Part shown: positions 25,104 to 34,399 of the stretch, piece by piece
How the letters are laid out: each line of letters begins with the position of its first letter
Position numbering within the stretch: position 1 is the stretch's first letter
NCBI RefSeq assembly: GCF_043945595.1
Contig: NZ_JBIFNP010000001.1
Coordinates: 5,518,001 to 5,582,000, forward strand
DNA from: Paenibacillus_S sp043945595
Lineage (GTDB): Bacteria > Bacillota > Bacilli > Paenibacillales > NBRC-103111
Length of the DNA: 64,000 bases
Direction of reading: 5' to 3'
Notes under the pieces: model-generated
Told to the model about the DNA's origin: nothing
The model's input: the letters and a program-made list of their open reading frames with translations, nothing else
Databases searched by the model: none
Translations under genes and position numbers: made by a program

Positions 25104-26339
25104 TCATTCCTCCTTCATTTCATCCAGGAACGATTCGACGACGCTCCCTGTTCGCCGGATATTCATTTCAACCGTCACTTGTACTGGAAGCTCTACAAAC
25201 TGCTCCTCCCATTGGTCCTCCACCTGCTTCCAGAACCTGGGCTCTGCGCGATGAATCGCATCGCCGAAGCCAAAAATATCCGATTTATACTTCTTCGCTT
25301 TCTTTACAGCCGACAGGATCGTCGCCTTAATCTGTTCTTCGGCCTCCTTCTCCAGCAGCTGAATCGACTCCTTGCGGGAGAGATCCAGGGTACATTCCGC
25401 TTCGCCCACATTCCCCTCCACTTTAATGCGAACACTCACTTCGGGCTTCCCGTTGACGACATTCCCTTTGAGTTTTTTGCTGGTGCGAATCAGCTCAAGG
25501 CCCAATTCTCCCCCTTGGGGACAAGCTACGTTGACTATCGTGCTCTTGATATTCCCGACGATATAGTTGTAGCCTTTGCTCTCGTTCTGATTGAGCCAGC
25601 CGACGAGACGGTCCCTGTTGAAGACTCCTAGACCGTTATATTCTATATTCACTGGCGGATGCACCGAGTTCAGGTTGGAATGAGACTGGCCGGTCTGAGG
25701 ATCGCCTATAACCTCCGCCATGGTTAAAACTGGGTCCTTTCCTTTGCTGACCAAATCATAAATCAGCTGGTGCAGATCCACCGTCGTAGCGCCTCCCCAA
25801 GCCTTCTCCGCCGACTCCAGCGAGGAGAACATTTTATGGGAAGGAATTTTCTCTAACGGGGTCAATATTTTCAGAACATCCGCCGCCTTTGCGTTCTTAG
25901 CGACGACGATATAGAAATCGGTTCTCATTTCATGATCTCTGGATAAGGCATCAAGTACCTTAGCAATCCCTTCCTTGGCCAGAGTCTCCCCAAGAACCAG
26001 CATTTGAATATGGGAGGAATAAATTTTGCGCGGCGTGATTGTCGTCAGCTGACGGACAGATTCGAAAATGGTGTCCCCGCCTGCCAGCTGCTGGGTGACG
26101 ACAGGCATCCTTTGAGTTCCGCCCCCTTTATTCGTAGCCACTTCGTCCCCGTTGATGAGCTGTACCGAAACCTCATAATGGTCACCCACCTTATCAATTC
26201 CGAAGGCCGAAGCAATGGACATCTCGTTCAACTCTCTCCGGTTCCAGCAGCCCGTCAAGCATAGCAGCACAGTCAGCAGCGCCAGGCTCCGGCTTGTTCT
26301 TCTCAGCATGGTACACCATCGTCCCTCTCCTGGTGTCAT
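25104..26339 (-). CDS. gerKC: Spore germination lipoprotein, Ger(x)C family
   Basis: Lipoprotein subunit C of a germinant receptor. The signal sequence RTSRSLALLTVLLCLTGC ends in the lipobox LTGC. The mature part shows family features: MSIASAFGIDKVGDHYEVSVQ, QLTTITPRKIYSSHIQMLVLG, and the C-terminal repeat domain ending VTVEMNIRRTGSV. Two starts compete: an ATG at 26339 overlapping the gerKA stop (ATGA), and an ATG at 26309 that gives a more usual signal peptide and has AGGAGAGGG upstream. The longer form is given because it allows coupling. It acts at the outer face of the spore inner membrane. Confidence 0.87.
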   Translation of the reverse strand: MTPGEGRWCTMLRRTSRSLALLTVLLCLTGCWNRRELNEMSIASAFGIDKVGDHYEVSVQLINGDEVATNKGGGTQRMPVVTQQLAGGDTIFESVRQLTTITPRKIYSSHIQMLVLGETLAKEGIAKVLDALSRDHEMRTDFYIVVAKNAKAADVLKILTPLEKIPSHKMFSSLESAEKAWGGATTVDLHQLIYDLVSKGKDPVLTMAEVIGDPQTGQSHSNLNSVHPPVNIEYNGLGVFNRDRLVGWLNQNESKGYNYIVGNIKSTIVNVACPQGGELGLELIRTSKKLKGNVVNGKPEVSVRIKVEGNVGEAECTLDLSRKESIQLLEKEAEEQIKATILSAVKKAKKYKSDIFGFGDAIHRAEPRFWKQVEDQWEEQFVELPVQVTVEMNIRRTGSVVESFLDEMKEE

Positions 26340-27912
26340 TTTCCTCTTTGCGGGTTGTTCTTCTCATGGCTCTGCTGCCTGTCCATATTGCTCTGATTAA
26401 TCAGCCGCGGGCGCGTCTTCTGCATCCAAAGCGGCAGCCGGAACAGATTATCCTTCTGATCCTCGGCAATGAAAGGCGCGAAAGGCGCAAGATACGGAAT
26501 TCCGAAGGAGCGCAGACTGCATAAATGAAGCACAATCGCAATCAAACCGACCATAATCCCGACCAAGCCGAACGAAGCGGCCAGCATCATCAGGAAAAAA
26601 CGGATAATACGGATAGTAATTCCCATATTAAACGAGGGAATCACGAAATTGGCTATCGCCGTGATAGATACGATAATAACCATCGCCGGCCCTACAAGCC
26701 CCGCCTCGACGGCCGCCTGACCGATGACGAGCGCTCCGACGATCGAAACCGCCTGACCGATCGCTCTGGGCATGCGGATACCGGCCTCCCGCAAAATTTC
26801 AAAAGTAATTTCCATCAGCATCGCTTCAACAAAGGCGGGAAAAGGAATCCCTTCCCGTTGAGCGGCAATGCTGACCAGGAGCGAAGTAGGAATCATCTCT
26901 TGGTGAAATGTGGTTGCAGCAATATAGGCTGAAGGCGCGAGCAGCGCAATCATCAAACAGATGTAGCGCAAAATCCGCAGCAGCGAGCTGATATCCCAGC
27001 GCTGATAATAATCCTCCGCCGTTTGAATAAAATGGGTGAACAGCGCGGGTGCCAGCAGCACGAACGGCGTTCCATCCACCAGAATAGCTACGCGGCCCTC
27101 CAGCAGTCCCGCCGCAATAACGTCCGGTCGCTCGGTGTTATAGATCGTCGGAAACGGAGAAAACGTACTGTCCTGAATCATTTCTTCGATATAGGCGCTT
27201 TCCAGAATCGCGTCGATGCGAATGCGCTGCAGCCGCTGCCGCACTTCGTCCACCAGCTTTTCGTTCACGATGCCGCGGATGTACATCACCGCCACATCCG
27301 TCTGGGTCACGGTGCCGATCTGCATCGTTTCCATCCAAAGATCCGGACTTTTGATTTTTCGCCGGATCAAGGTCGTATTGGTTCGCAGCGTCTCGGAGAA
27401 CCCTTCGCGGGACCCGCGGATAACCGTCTGCGTCGAAGGCTCGGTAACTCCCCGCTCTTCCAGTTTTTCGTGCTGGCCGCCAGCGCGCGGGCCGTGCCGT
27501 CGACCATGATGACGGTGTCGCCCGACAGAATCGCATGATACAGCGCTTCCCAATCTTCTATCGTTCTTAAATCTCCGCTGCGGAGTGTGGACTCCCTCAA
27601 CGCAGCAAGCGGGTCCGATTGTTCTTGAAGTCTGCGAAAAAAAGAATCGTTTTCTTTTATATCAAACAATAAAGCTTCCAAAATCTCCGTAACGTCCGCC
27701 ATGCCCTCCAAATAAACGACAACGACGGAGACGGCCCCTTCTTTGAGCTGAATCGGGAAGCTGCGAAATACAATGTCAGAGCTGTTTCCCGTGCGGGATT
27801 TAATCTGATTGACGGTTTCCTGCACATGGGTTGGAAGCAGCTGTTTAGGCCTTGTCTCTTCCCCGGTGCTTTCCGTGGAGGCGCTCTGAAGGAGCCTGTG
27901 CAGCAGCTTCAT
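26336..27912 (-). CDS. gerKA: Spore germination protein GerA family (subunit A), frameshifted
   Basis: Membrane subunit A of a germinant receptor. The soluble N-terminal domain (VQETVNQIKSRTGNSSDIV, GDTVIMVDGTARALA) is in one frame. The rest (VIRGSREGFSETLRTNTTLIRRKI, GTVTQTDVAVMYIRGI, then five membrane helices) is in another. Adding one A to the A5 run at 27464-27468 joins them smoothly. The start ATG at 27912 is chosen for the GAAGGTGAG site seven bases upstream; several longer starts exist. It is the first gene of the operon A-C-small-B. Loss of function would disable this receptor, but a sequencing indel is more likely. Confidence 0.85.
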
Positions 27913-27985
27913 AAAAAAGCTCACCTTCATCCACCTCACTCCGCATTTTTTTACCATTGTATCCATTTGACCCTCTGTCAATACA

Positions 27986-28029
27986 AAAAAGCCCATGTTT
28001 TCTGCGCTGGCAGAAGAACATGGACTTGC
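27986..28029 (-). terminator. Terminator after the MFS exporter gene
   Basis: On the minus strand: AAGTCCATGTTCTTCTGCC pairs with a GGCAG...AACATGGGCTT arm, followed by six Ts. The long stem lies between the MFS gene and gerKA. Confidence 0.8.
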
Positions 28030-28077
28030 GTTTTGGCGATGGATGCGGATGAGGAGAGCCAGCCCCAAGAGGTGATT

Positions 28078-29454
28078 TTACGGCTGCATCTGCCGGAGGC
28101 TTCCGCCTTCCTTTACCCACATTCGGATCGAGAGCAGCAGCATGACGACGCTGATAATGACGCAGCCCAGAATCAAGGTATGCAGATGGCTGGTCGTGAT
28201 CTGGGTGCTGAATACTGTCCCGAGCAGGCTCGAGGATAGAATCGTGCCCATAAACCGTGAAGTCATGAACAAGCCGGAGGCAATCCCGGTCTCCGACCGC
28301 TCCACATAAGAATAGAGCGCCGTCTGAAGCCCGAGATTCTGGAAGCCGTTGCTGATCCCGAGCACCGACAAGCAGGTGAAAATCCAGCCGGGCGCCGAGG
28401 TATCCGTCAGCGTCAGCAGCAGCGACGTTCCCGCCACCGTAAACAGCGTCCCGACCAATAACGGGGTGCGGGAGCCGGAACGGTCGATCCAGCGTCCGAC
28501 GATCGGTGTAATGAGCACGCCGAAGCCGGAAATCGACAGCATGATCAGTCCTACCTCTTGCCCGTTATAATGCCTGACCTGCTGCAGATAAGAAGGAATG
28601 CCGAACATAATCGAATAAAATACGATGTTGACCAAAATAAACTGGATATACACAAAGCATACGTTGACGTTTCTCCGCAGGAAGAGCACATCGATAAACG
28701 GCTGCTTCCGTCTGGCCTCATACAGATAAAATCCTACGCTCAGAACAAGGCTGAGCAGCAGCAGAAGCCAGTTCACCCCCGATTTGAACGACAGAAAGAA
28801 GAAGAGCCAGCTGAAGATCAGCACGGTAAAAAAAACGATGCCGAGCCCGTCCAGCGCACCGGCGGCCGAGCCTTTGCGCGGGGCGTCCTTGGGCATCATC
28901 TTAAGGGCAAGCACAAACGACGCCAGAATGAACGGAAAATTAATCAGAAAGATAGACTGCCAATCGCTGTATTGAATCAGGAAGCCCCCGAGGGACGGGC
29001 CGAACGCGGCCGAGGTCGAAGAAAATACGGACATGACGCTGAGCGCGCGGGCCTGATTCGTCGTAATGACCGAGCGGATGATGCCCATTCCCGACGGAAA
29101 CAGTGCCGAGCTGCCTATGGCTTGAATGACGCGGAAGGCCATCAGCCATCCGAAGCCCGGAGACAGCGGCGCCAGCATGGAGGATACGGTAATGAGTGCA
29201 AGGCCGAGCATAAAAATCTTTTTGCGTCCGAACAGGGCCCCGAGCTTGCCCATAACGGGCTGCGCAACGGCGCTGGCCACATAATAAGTGGCAATGAGCC
29301 AGGAAATGGAGGCATAGGTGACCTGAAATTCATCCTGCAGCCGCGAGAAGGCGACGGAAATCATCGTCGTATTGAGCGGGTTAAGCAGCGTGCCCAAGGC
29401 TACGGCGGCTATGAGCCAGAAATGGCTTTTGTGCGGTTGAGCGGTAGTTGTCAC
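28078..29454 (-). CDS. MFS multidrug efflux transporter (DHA2-like)
   Basis: Major facilitator antiporter of 458 residues with about 12 to 14 membrane segments. The motif WLIATYYVASAVAQPVMGKLGALFGRKKIF contains the MFS motif A (GxLxxxxGRKxxF). The second-half sequence GLIMLSISGFGVLITPIVGRW is also typical. It probably extrudes cationic or hydrophobic drugs using the proton gradient. The start is GTG at 29452-29454 after AGGAGG. A promoter and a terminator-like leader hairpin lie upstream (29480-29585), so expression is probably controlled in the leader or by a repressor. No regulator gene is adjacent. Confidence 0.85.
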   Translation of the reverse strand: MTTTAQPHKSHFWLIAAVALGTLLNPLNTTMISVAFSRLQDEFQVTYASISWLIATYYVASAVAQPVMGKLGALFGRKKIFMLGLALITVSSMLAPLSPGFGWLMAFRVIQAIGSSALFPSGMGIIRSVITTNQARALSVMSVFSSTSAAFGPSLGGFLIQYSDWQSIFLINFPFILASFVLALKMMPKDAPRKGSAAGALDGLGIVFFTVLIFSWLFFFLSFKSGVNWLLLLLSLVLSVGFYLYEARRKQPFIDVLFLRRNVNVCFVYIQFILVNIVFYSIMFGIPSYLQQVRHYNGQEVGLIMLSISGFGVLITPIVGRWIDRSGSRTPLLVGTLFTVAGTSLLLTLTDTSAPGWIFTCLSVLGISNGFQNLGLQTALYSYVERSETGIASGLFMTSRFMGTILSSSLLGTVFSTQITTSHLHTLILGCVIISVVMLLLSIRMWVKEGGSLRQMQP

Positions 29455-29484
29455 GGTATCCTCCTATATGAAAATTTTCTAAAG

Positions 29485-29585
29485 AGAAAAGACTTCCGTT
29501 CTATTCCCAATAAGGGGCGCAGAAAGGAAGTCGCTTTGATAAAGTAAGTTAATTTCACTCTAGCACGGGGGTGGGGACTTGTCAA
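29485..29585 (-). promoter_or_regulatory. Promoter and terminator-like leader hairpin of the MFS exporter gene
   Basis: On the minus strand: -35 TTGACA (29585-29580), a 17-base spacer and -10 TAGAGT (29562-29557). The transcript would then carry GACTTCC and GGAAGTC arms around 28 bases, with an inner CCC/GGG pairing, followed by TTTTCTCTTT, before the ribosome binding site. This could be an attenuator. Confidence 0.5.
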
Positions 29586-29696
29586 TTTCTGTTTAATTGC
29601 ATCGCCGCCTGCGCCCTGCGGGTAAAAAAAAGGTACTACACCAACTTAGTACTCTGCAACCGCTGCGATTTCCAGTACAATACAATTAACAAATCA

Positions 29697-29713
29697 TCAG
29701 TACCTGGTCATAA
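29697..29713 (+). promoter_or_regulatory. FapR-like operator upstream of aas-lplT
   Basis: TCAGTACCTGGTCATAA shares AGTACCTGGTCATA with the box before fabF and has the FapR-type AGTACC half-site. It lies about 30 bases before the aas start and just downstream of TACAATACAAT, a likely -10 region. Confidence 0.65.
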
Positions 29714-29743
29714 GGCCAGTCTGCAAAAGAGGAGTCGATTGCT

Positions 29744-31871
29744 GTGCACCTGCTCATTGCGTTCTTGAAAATCTTGTTCCGCTGGCTGTTCAAGCTGAGA
29801 CTGAGCGGTCTCGAGAAGCTGGATTTATCGGAGAAAACGATTCTGATGCCTAATCACGTATCACTGATGGACGCGGTGCTGCTCGCTCTATATTTGCCGA
29901 GAGAAGCCACCTTCGTCGTCAATACCCGGATCGCCGAGCGGTTCAAGCTGCCGCTTAGGCTGTGCAATTATATTACCGTCGATCCCCTGAATCCCTATTC
30001 CGTCCGTACCATGGTCCGTACGGTGCACAGCGGAACACCGCTGGTGCTGTTTCCGGAAGGCCGCATCACGACGACGGGCGGACTGATGAAAATCTATACC
30101 GGCATCGCCTACATTGCCCTGCGGACCGGCGCCCGGCTGGTGCCTATCGCAATCAATGGAGCTGAACGCTCGAAGTTTTCTTATATCGGAAGCAAAATAA
30201 GAACGGTCTGGTTCCCCGCCGTTTCCATTGAAATCGGCGAGGCGTTCCAGGTCTCGCCCGATCCGCAGCTGCCGATGAAACGGCAGAAGGAGCTGGCCGC
30301 GGACCGTATTCTCCAGGCGATGCAGGAGCATCTGCTGCACAGCCGGCTGAAGCGGCAGATCAACCTGTTCGACGAGCTGCGGCTGCAGGCTTCCCTGCAC
30401 GGATACGGCTGCGTCATCTGCGAGTGACCTGACGCAGCGCTTCACGTACCGCAAGCTGATCCTCGCAGCGCATTTGTTCGCCCGCAAGCTGGCGCCCGAG
30501 CTGAAGAAGCAGGACGCCGTCGGATTGCTTCTGCCCAACTCCGCCGCGCATGTCATCGCCTTGTTCGCCTTGTTCCGGCTGGGCAAAGCGCCGGCGATGC
30601 TGAACTTCTCCGCAGGACAGCAGAACCTGCTGGACGCGTGTGAAACCGCGCGTCTGCGGACGGTGCTAACGTCGCGGGAGTTTGTCGCGAAAGCGAAGCT
30701 GCAGGACGTCGCGGAAGCGCTCGGGCAGCAGGTACGCATCGTGTACCTGGAGGACGTCCGGGCTTCCGTCAGCCGCGGCGACCAGCTCGCCGCCTTGTGG
30801 GAGACGGTGAAGAATACACCGGCCGACCGCGGAGCGCGCGACGTGCTGCTCTTCACCTCCGGCAGCGAGAGCAAGCCGAAGGGCGTCGTGCTCGGCCACG
30901 AGCAGCTGTTCGCGAACATCCATCAAGCCAAGACCGTGTTCGACTTCACCTCCGCCGATAAGCTGTTCAACGCGCTGCCGATGTTCCACAGCTTCGGGCT
31001 GACCGCCGGAACGCTGCTGCCCTTGCTGACCGGCGTCCCGGTGGTGCTCTATCCGAGCCCGCTGCACTACCGCGTCATTCCCGAGGTCGTCTACGACCGG
31101 AATGCGACCATATTGTTCGGGACCTCCACGTTTCTGGCCGGGTACGGCAGAGCCGCACACCCGTATGATTTTCACTCGCTGCGCTATGTCGTCACCGGCG
31201 CGGAGAAGCTGAAGGACGAGGTCGCCGAGCTGTGGAGCCGGAAGTTCGGCATCCGCATTCTGGAAGGCTACGGAACGACCGAGGCGTCGCCGATCGTATC
31301 GATCAACGCGCCGCTTGCCTACAAGCAAGGCACGGTTGGGCGTCCGCTGCCCGGCATCGAATGCCGGCTGGAGCCCGTCCCCGGCATTGCCGCCGGCGGC
31401 AGCCTGCACATTAAAGGCCCCAATCTGATGAAGGGCTATCTGATTCATGGCCGCGGCTTCGTGCCGTGCCCGGAATGGTACGATTGCGGAGATGTGGTGG
31501 AGCAGGATGAGCAGGGCTTTCTTACCGTCAAGTCGCGGCTGAAGCGGTTTGCCAAAATCGGCGGCGAGATGATCTCGCTGCAGCTTGTTGAAGAAATCGC
31601 CGCCGCCTGCTTCGGCCATGCGGGCTTAGCGGCCGTCAGCGTCGCAGACGGCCGCAAGGGAGAGCGGATCGTGCTGTACGTGACGCAGCCCGCCGCTGCC
31701 GCCGCGAGTCTGACGGAACTCAAATCGTTCCTCAGCGGCAAAGGCTATTCTCCGCTGCTCGCGCCGTCGCGGATCGAAGCGATCGAGAAGCTGCCGCTGC
31801 TTGGCAGCGGCAAGACGGATTACGTCGCGTTGAAACAGCTGGCGGAAGCTCCGCTGAGCGCGAACGTCTAA
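29744..31871 (+). CDS. aas: Bifunctional 2-acyl-GPE acyltransferase / acyl-ACP synthetase (Aas), frameshifted
   Basis: Enzyme that reacylates lysophospholipids using fatty acid activated on ACP. The N-terminal acyltransferase (227 residues) has the catalytic NHVSLMD (His near 38) and FPEGR (near 103). It stops at 30427. In another frame the text continues through DLTQRFTYRKLILAAHLFARK into an AMP-binding ligase with LLFTSGSESKPKGV, GYGTTEASP and the C-terminal KSRLKRFAKIGGE. Together they give the length and order of E. coli Aas (about 710 residues). The shift is near 30415. GTG start after GAGGAG. The next gene is an LplT-like flippase, the known functional partner. Two separate proteins remain possible. 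Confidence 0.8.
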
Positions 31872-31902
31872 CGAAACGAATGACTGGAAGGGACGATGCA
31901 GG

Positions 31903-33099
31903 ATGAAACTAAGCGCCTTGAACGCTTTATATATCACCCAATTTTTATCCGCTTTCGCCGACAATATGTCGTTGTTTGTCATATCGAGCCTGCTAACGCG
32001 CAACGGCTTCTCCCCAGAGTCGCTGGCGCTGGTCACCATGGCCTTCTTCCTTCCTTATATTCTGCTGGCCCCGTTCGTAGGGCCAGTCGCCGATAAGCTG
32101 CCGAAATCAACCGTACTGGTCATCGGCAATCTCATTAAACTGCTTGGCATCGGAGCGCTCCTGTTCATAGATGCCGCCAGCATCGCTATGCTGATGCTGT
32201 GCTACTTTACCGTAGGCGTCGGAGCGGTCGTCTATTCCCCGGCCAAGTACGGCATTCTGCCCGAGCTGACAGGCAGCCCGGAGCAATTATTTCAGGCAAA
32301 TGCGAGAATCGAAGCGTACACGATTCTAGCCATCCTGACCGGGATCGGCGGGGGCGGCGCGCTCGTCTCGGTGAGCTCCACCGTGCAGGCCGTCCTCCTG
32401 TGTGCGGGGATGTACGCTTTATCCCTGGGAATGACTTTCTTCATTCCCCGCATGCCGGGCAATCCGTCCATCCGCTACACCCGGGAAGCCGTGCAGTTTT
32501 TCACAAGCTTCGCCCTGCTAATGAACGGGCCTAAAACGCGATTCTCCTTAATCGGAACGGGCGCTTTCTGGATGAGCTCAGCTGTGCTGAGAACGGCGGT
32601 GCTGGCCTGGATTCCGCTGGCGCTCGGCTTCAGCCCGGACGATTTCAGCGTTTCACTCATTCTGGCTACCACTTCCATCGGTATTGTCATCGGAGCCTTC
32701 CTGGCGCCGAAGCTCATTCAGCTGAGCCGTTTTCACAAAGCGATTCTGTACGGCTTCGGCATGCTGATCCTGATCTTCATCTTTCCTTGGGTGCATCAAA
32801 CGGCCATTGCGATTGCACTGCTTCTGGCAGTCGGCTGCATGGGAGGCATCTTCATCGTCCCGATGAATACCGTGCTTCAGGAGGAAGGACTGACGCTCGT
32901 GGGCTCCGGCAAAACGATCGCCGTACAAAATTTTGTAGAAAACAGCTTGATGCTGATCGGCTCCGGTCTCTACTATTTCGTCGTAGATCAGGGGCTGTCC
33001 ATCTCGATGGCCATCGTCGTTCAAGGACTGATTATGCTGCTGATCCTCGGATTCCTTCAGCTCAGCGGGCGTCCGAAGAACACGGAAATGACTTATTAG
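31903..33099 (+). CDS. lplT: Lysophospholipid transporter LplT-like MFS protein
   Basis: Membrane flippase of 398 residues with 12 membrane segments. The stretch VGAVVYSPAKYGILPEL is the hallmark of LplT, which moves lysophospholipids to the inner leaflet for reacylation by Aas. The N-terminus ALYITQFLSAFADNMSLFV also fits (the first helix carries the conserved Asp-Asn). It starts 31 bases after the aas stop, behind AAGGGACG, and so is co-transcribed with aas. Together they form a lysophospholipid salvage unit. Ends in a bidirectional terminator. Confidence 0.85.
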   Translation: MKLSALNALYITQFLSAFADNMSLFVISSLLTRNGFSPESLALVTMAFFLPYILLAPFVGPVADKLPKSTVLVIGNLIKLLGIGALLFIDAASIAMLMLCYFTVGVGAVVYSPAKYGILPELTGSPEQLFQANARIEAYTILAILTGIGGGGALVSVSSTVQAVLLCAGMYALSLGMTFFIPRMPGNPSIRYTREAVQFFTSFALLMNGPKTRFSLIGTGAFWMSSAVLRTAVLAWIPLALGFSPDDFSVSLILATTSIGIVIGAFLAPKLIQLSRFHKAILYGFGMLILIFIFPWVHQTAIAIALLLAVGCMGGIFIVPMNTVLQEEGLTLVGSGKTIAVQNFVENSLMLIGSGLYYFVVDQGLSISMAIVVQGLIMLLILGFLQLSGRPKNTEMTY

Positions 33100-33279
33100 C
33101 GGTGTCCTATTCCTACGGCACGGCTGCAGAACTTGGCCCACAGCGCAGCGTGAGATCAAGCAGCGGTACCGCTCGCGAACGCTTGGCGGTGTCCTTGTCG
33201 TAACCCGCACATCCATGCCTGGGGAAGAGCTCGGATAGGGAGCTGCAACCAAACCGGGCCGTGACTTCAACAATTTACA

Positions 33280-33334
33280 AAGGCCTGACCCGCACAAGAC
33301 CGATAAAGCTCGTGTCTCGTACGGGTCAGGCCTT
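33280..33334. terminator. Bidirectional terminator between lplT and selU
   Basis: A 13-base perfect stem AAGGCCTGACCCG/CGGGTCAGGCCTT with a 29-base loop, followed by GTTTATTG on the plus side and GTAAATTG on the minus side. Confidence 0.8.
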
Positions 33335-33336
33335 GT

Positions 33337-34383
33337 TTATTGCTGCAAAGAGAGAGACATGGCGCCGAGCTGCCCTTTCACCGCCTCCATCGCTTCCGGC
33401 AGGCTCGCTGCTTGGATGATAACCGGATCGGTGCTGTACTGCCGGGTGGCATGATCGTACCGCGGATCATAATAATGCTCCAGCAGCAGCTTCACCGCTT
33501 CGGCGAAACGGTCCTCCAGCAGATGCGTCTCAATTTCCTTCGCAATCGGCGTATGAATCCGCTTATGGATGTGCCGGAATGCCTGGAGGCAGGCCTCCTT
33601 GTGCTCCCACGGCTTGTAATCCTCCAGGATATGCTTGACCCGCTCCTCTATCGGAAGATCGATAAAAAGCTGTACGCCGGCTTCCTTGACGTCCATGATA
33701 AAGTCCGGTATGACCGCTTTACCGATCCGTTTGCTCTCGCCCTCCAGAAGGACATAAGGCGCATCGCCTATCCGGATTAGCTCCTCCAGGAGCAGCGACT
33801 CGAACGTTTTCTGGTTGTGCGCTCTCAGACCGATGCCTCCGAAAATCGATCCCCGGTGTCCGGCCAGCGCTTCCAGATCGAGCACAGGATAGCCCTGCTC
33901 CTTAAGCGAGTGCAGGATCAGCGTTTTACCCGTCCCGGTCAAGCCGTTAATGACATAGCCCTGGGAGTGGAGCTTGAAATGCTCCAGCGTATGAACCACC
34001 CAGCGGCGGTATTCACGGATGCCTCCGCTCAGCCGATGCACCCGGATACCCATCAGCGACAGCAGTGTCGCCGTTGTTTTGCTTCGCATCCCGCCGCGCC
34101 AGCAGAACACGGCTTTGGGCCCTTCAATCTGCTGGAACGTCTTGATAAAAGCAGGCAGCTTGGCCGAAATCAGCTCCAAGCCTCTTTCTTTGGCTGCCTG
34201 AACACTGACCTGCTTGTAAATCGTCCCGATTTCCGCGCGTTCCTCATCGTCAAAAAAAGGAATGTTCCTGCTGCCCGGAATCGTGAAATCCGTATATTCG
34301 GACGGAGATCTGACATCAATCAGCGTCACCTTGCCACGGTTGCGAAGCTCCAGCAGTTCCTCTACGTTGATATCTTGAAACAA
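33337..34383 (-). CDS. selU: tRNA 2-selenouridine synthase SelU
   Basis: Replaces sulfur by selenium at the wobble 2-thiouridine of tRNA Lys, Glu and Gln, via a geranylated intermediate. The N-terminal rhodanese domain has the catalytic Cys in AVFCWRGGMRSKT (near 95) and starts DINVEELLELRNRGKVTLID. The C-terminal P-loop domain has INGLTGTGKTLI (near 145). The TTG at 34381-34383 is chosen because AAAGGGAG precedes it and the frame upstream lacks similarity. It is 348 residues long, a normal length. It follows selD on the same strand with a 16-base gap, forming a selenium-for-tRNA unit. Confidence 0.9.
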   Translation of the reverse strand: MFQDINVEELLELRNRGKVTLIDVRSPSEYTDFTIPGSRNIPFFDDEERAEIGTIYKQVSVQAAKERGLELISAKLPAFIKTFQQIEGPKAVFCWRGGMRSKTTATLLSLMGIRVHRLSGGIREYRRWVVHTLEHFKLHSQGYVINGLTGTGKTLILHSLKEQGYPVLDLEALAGHRGSIFGGIGLRAHNQKTFESLLLEELIRIGDAPYVLLEGESKRIGKAVIPDFIMDVKEAGVQLFIDLPIEERVKHILEDYKPWEHKEACLQAFRHIHKRIHTPIAKEIETHLLEDRFAEAVKLLLEHYYDPRYDHATRQYSTDPVIIQAASLPEAMEAVKGQLGAMSLSLQQ

Positions 34384-34399
34384 TGCGATTCGCTCCCTT

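Noticed and set aside
27955..27990. SigA promoter TTGACA...TACAAT before gerKA
   Set aside because: The spacer is only 14 bases, too short; germination genes are also expected to use a forespore sigma factor.
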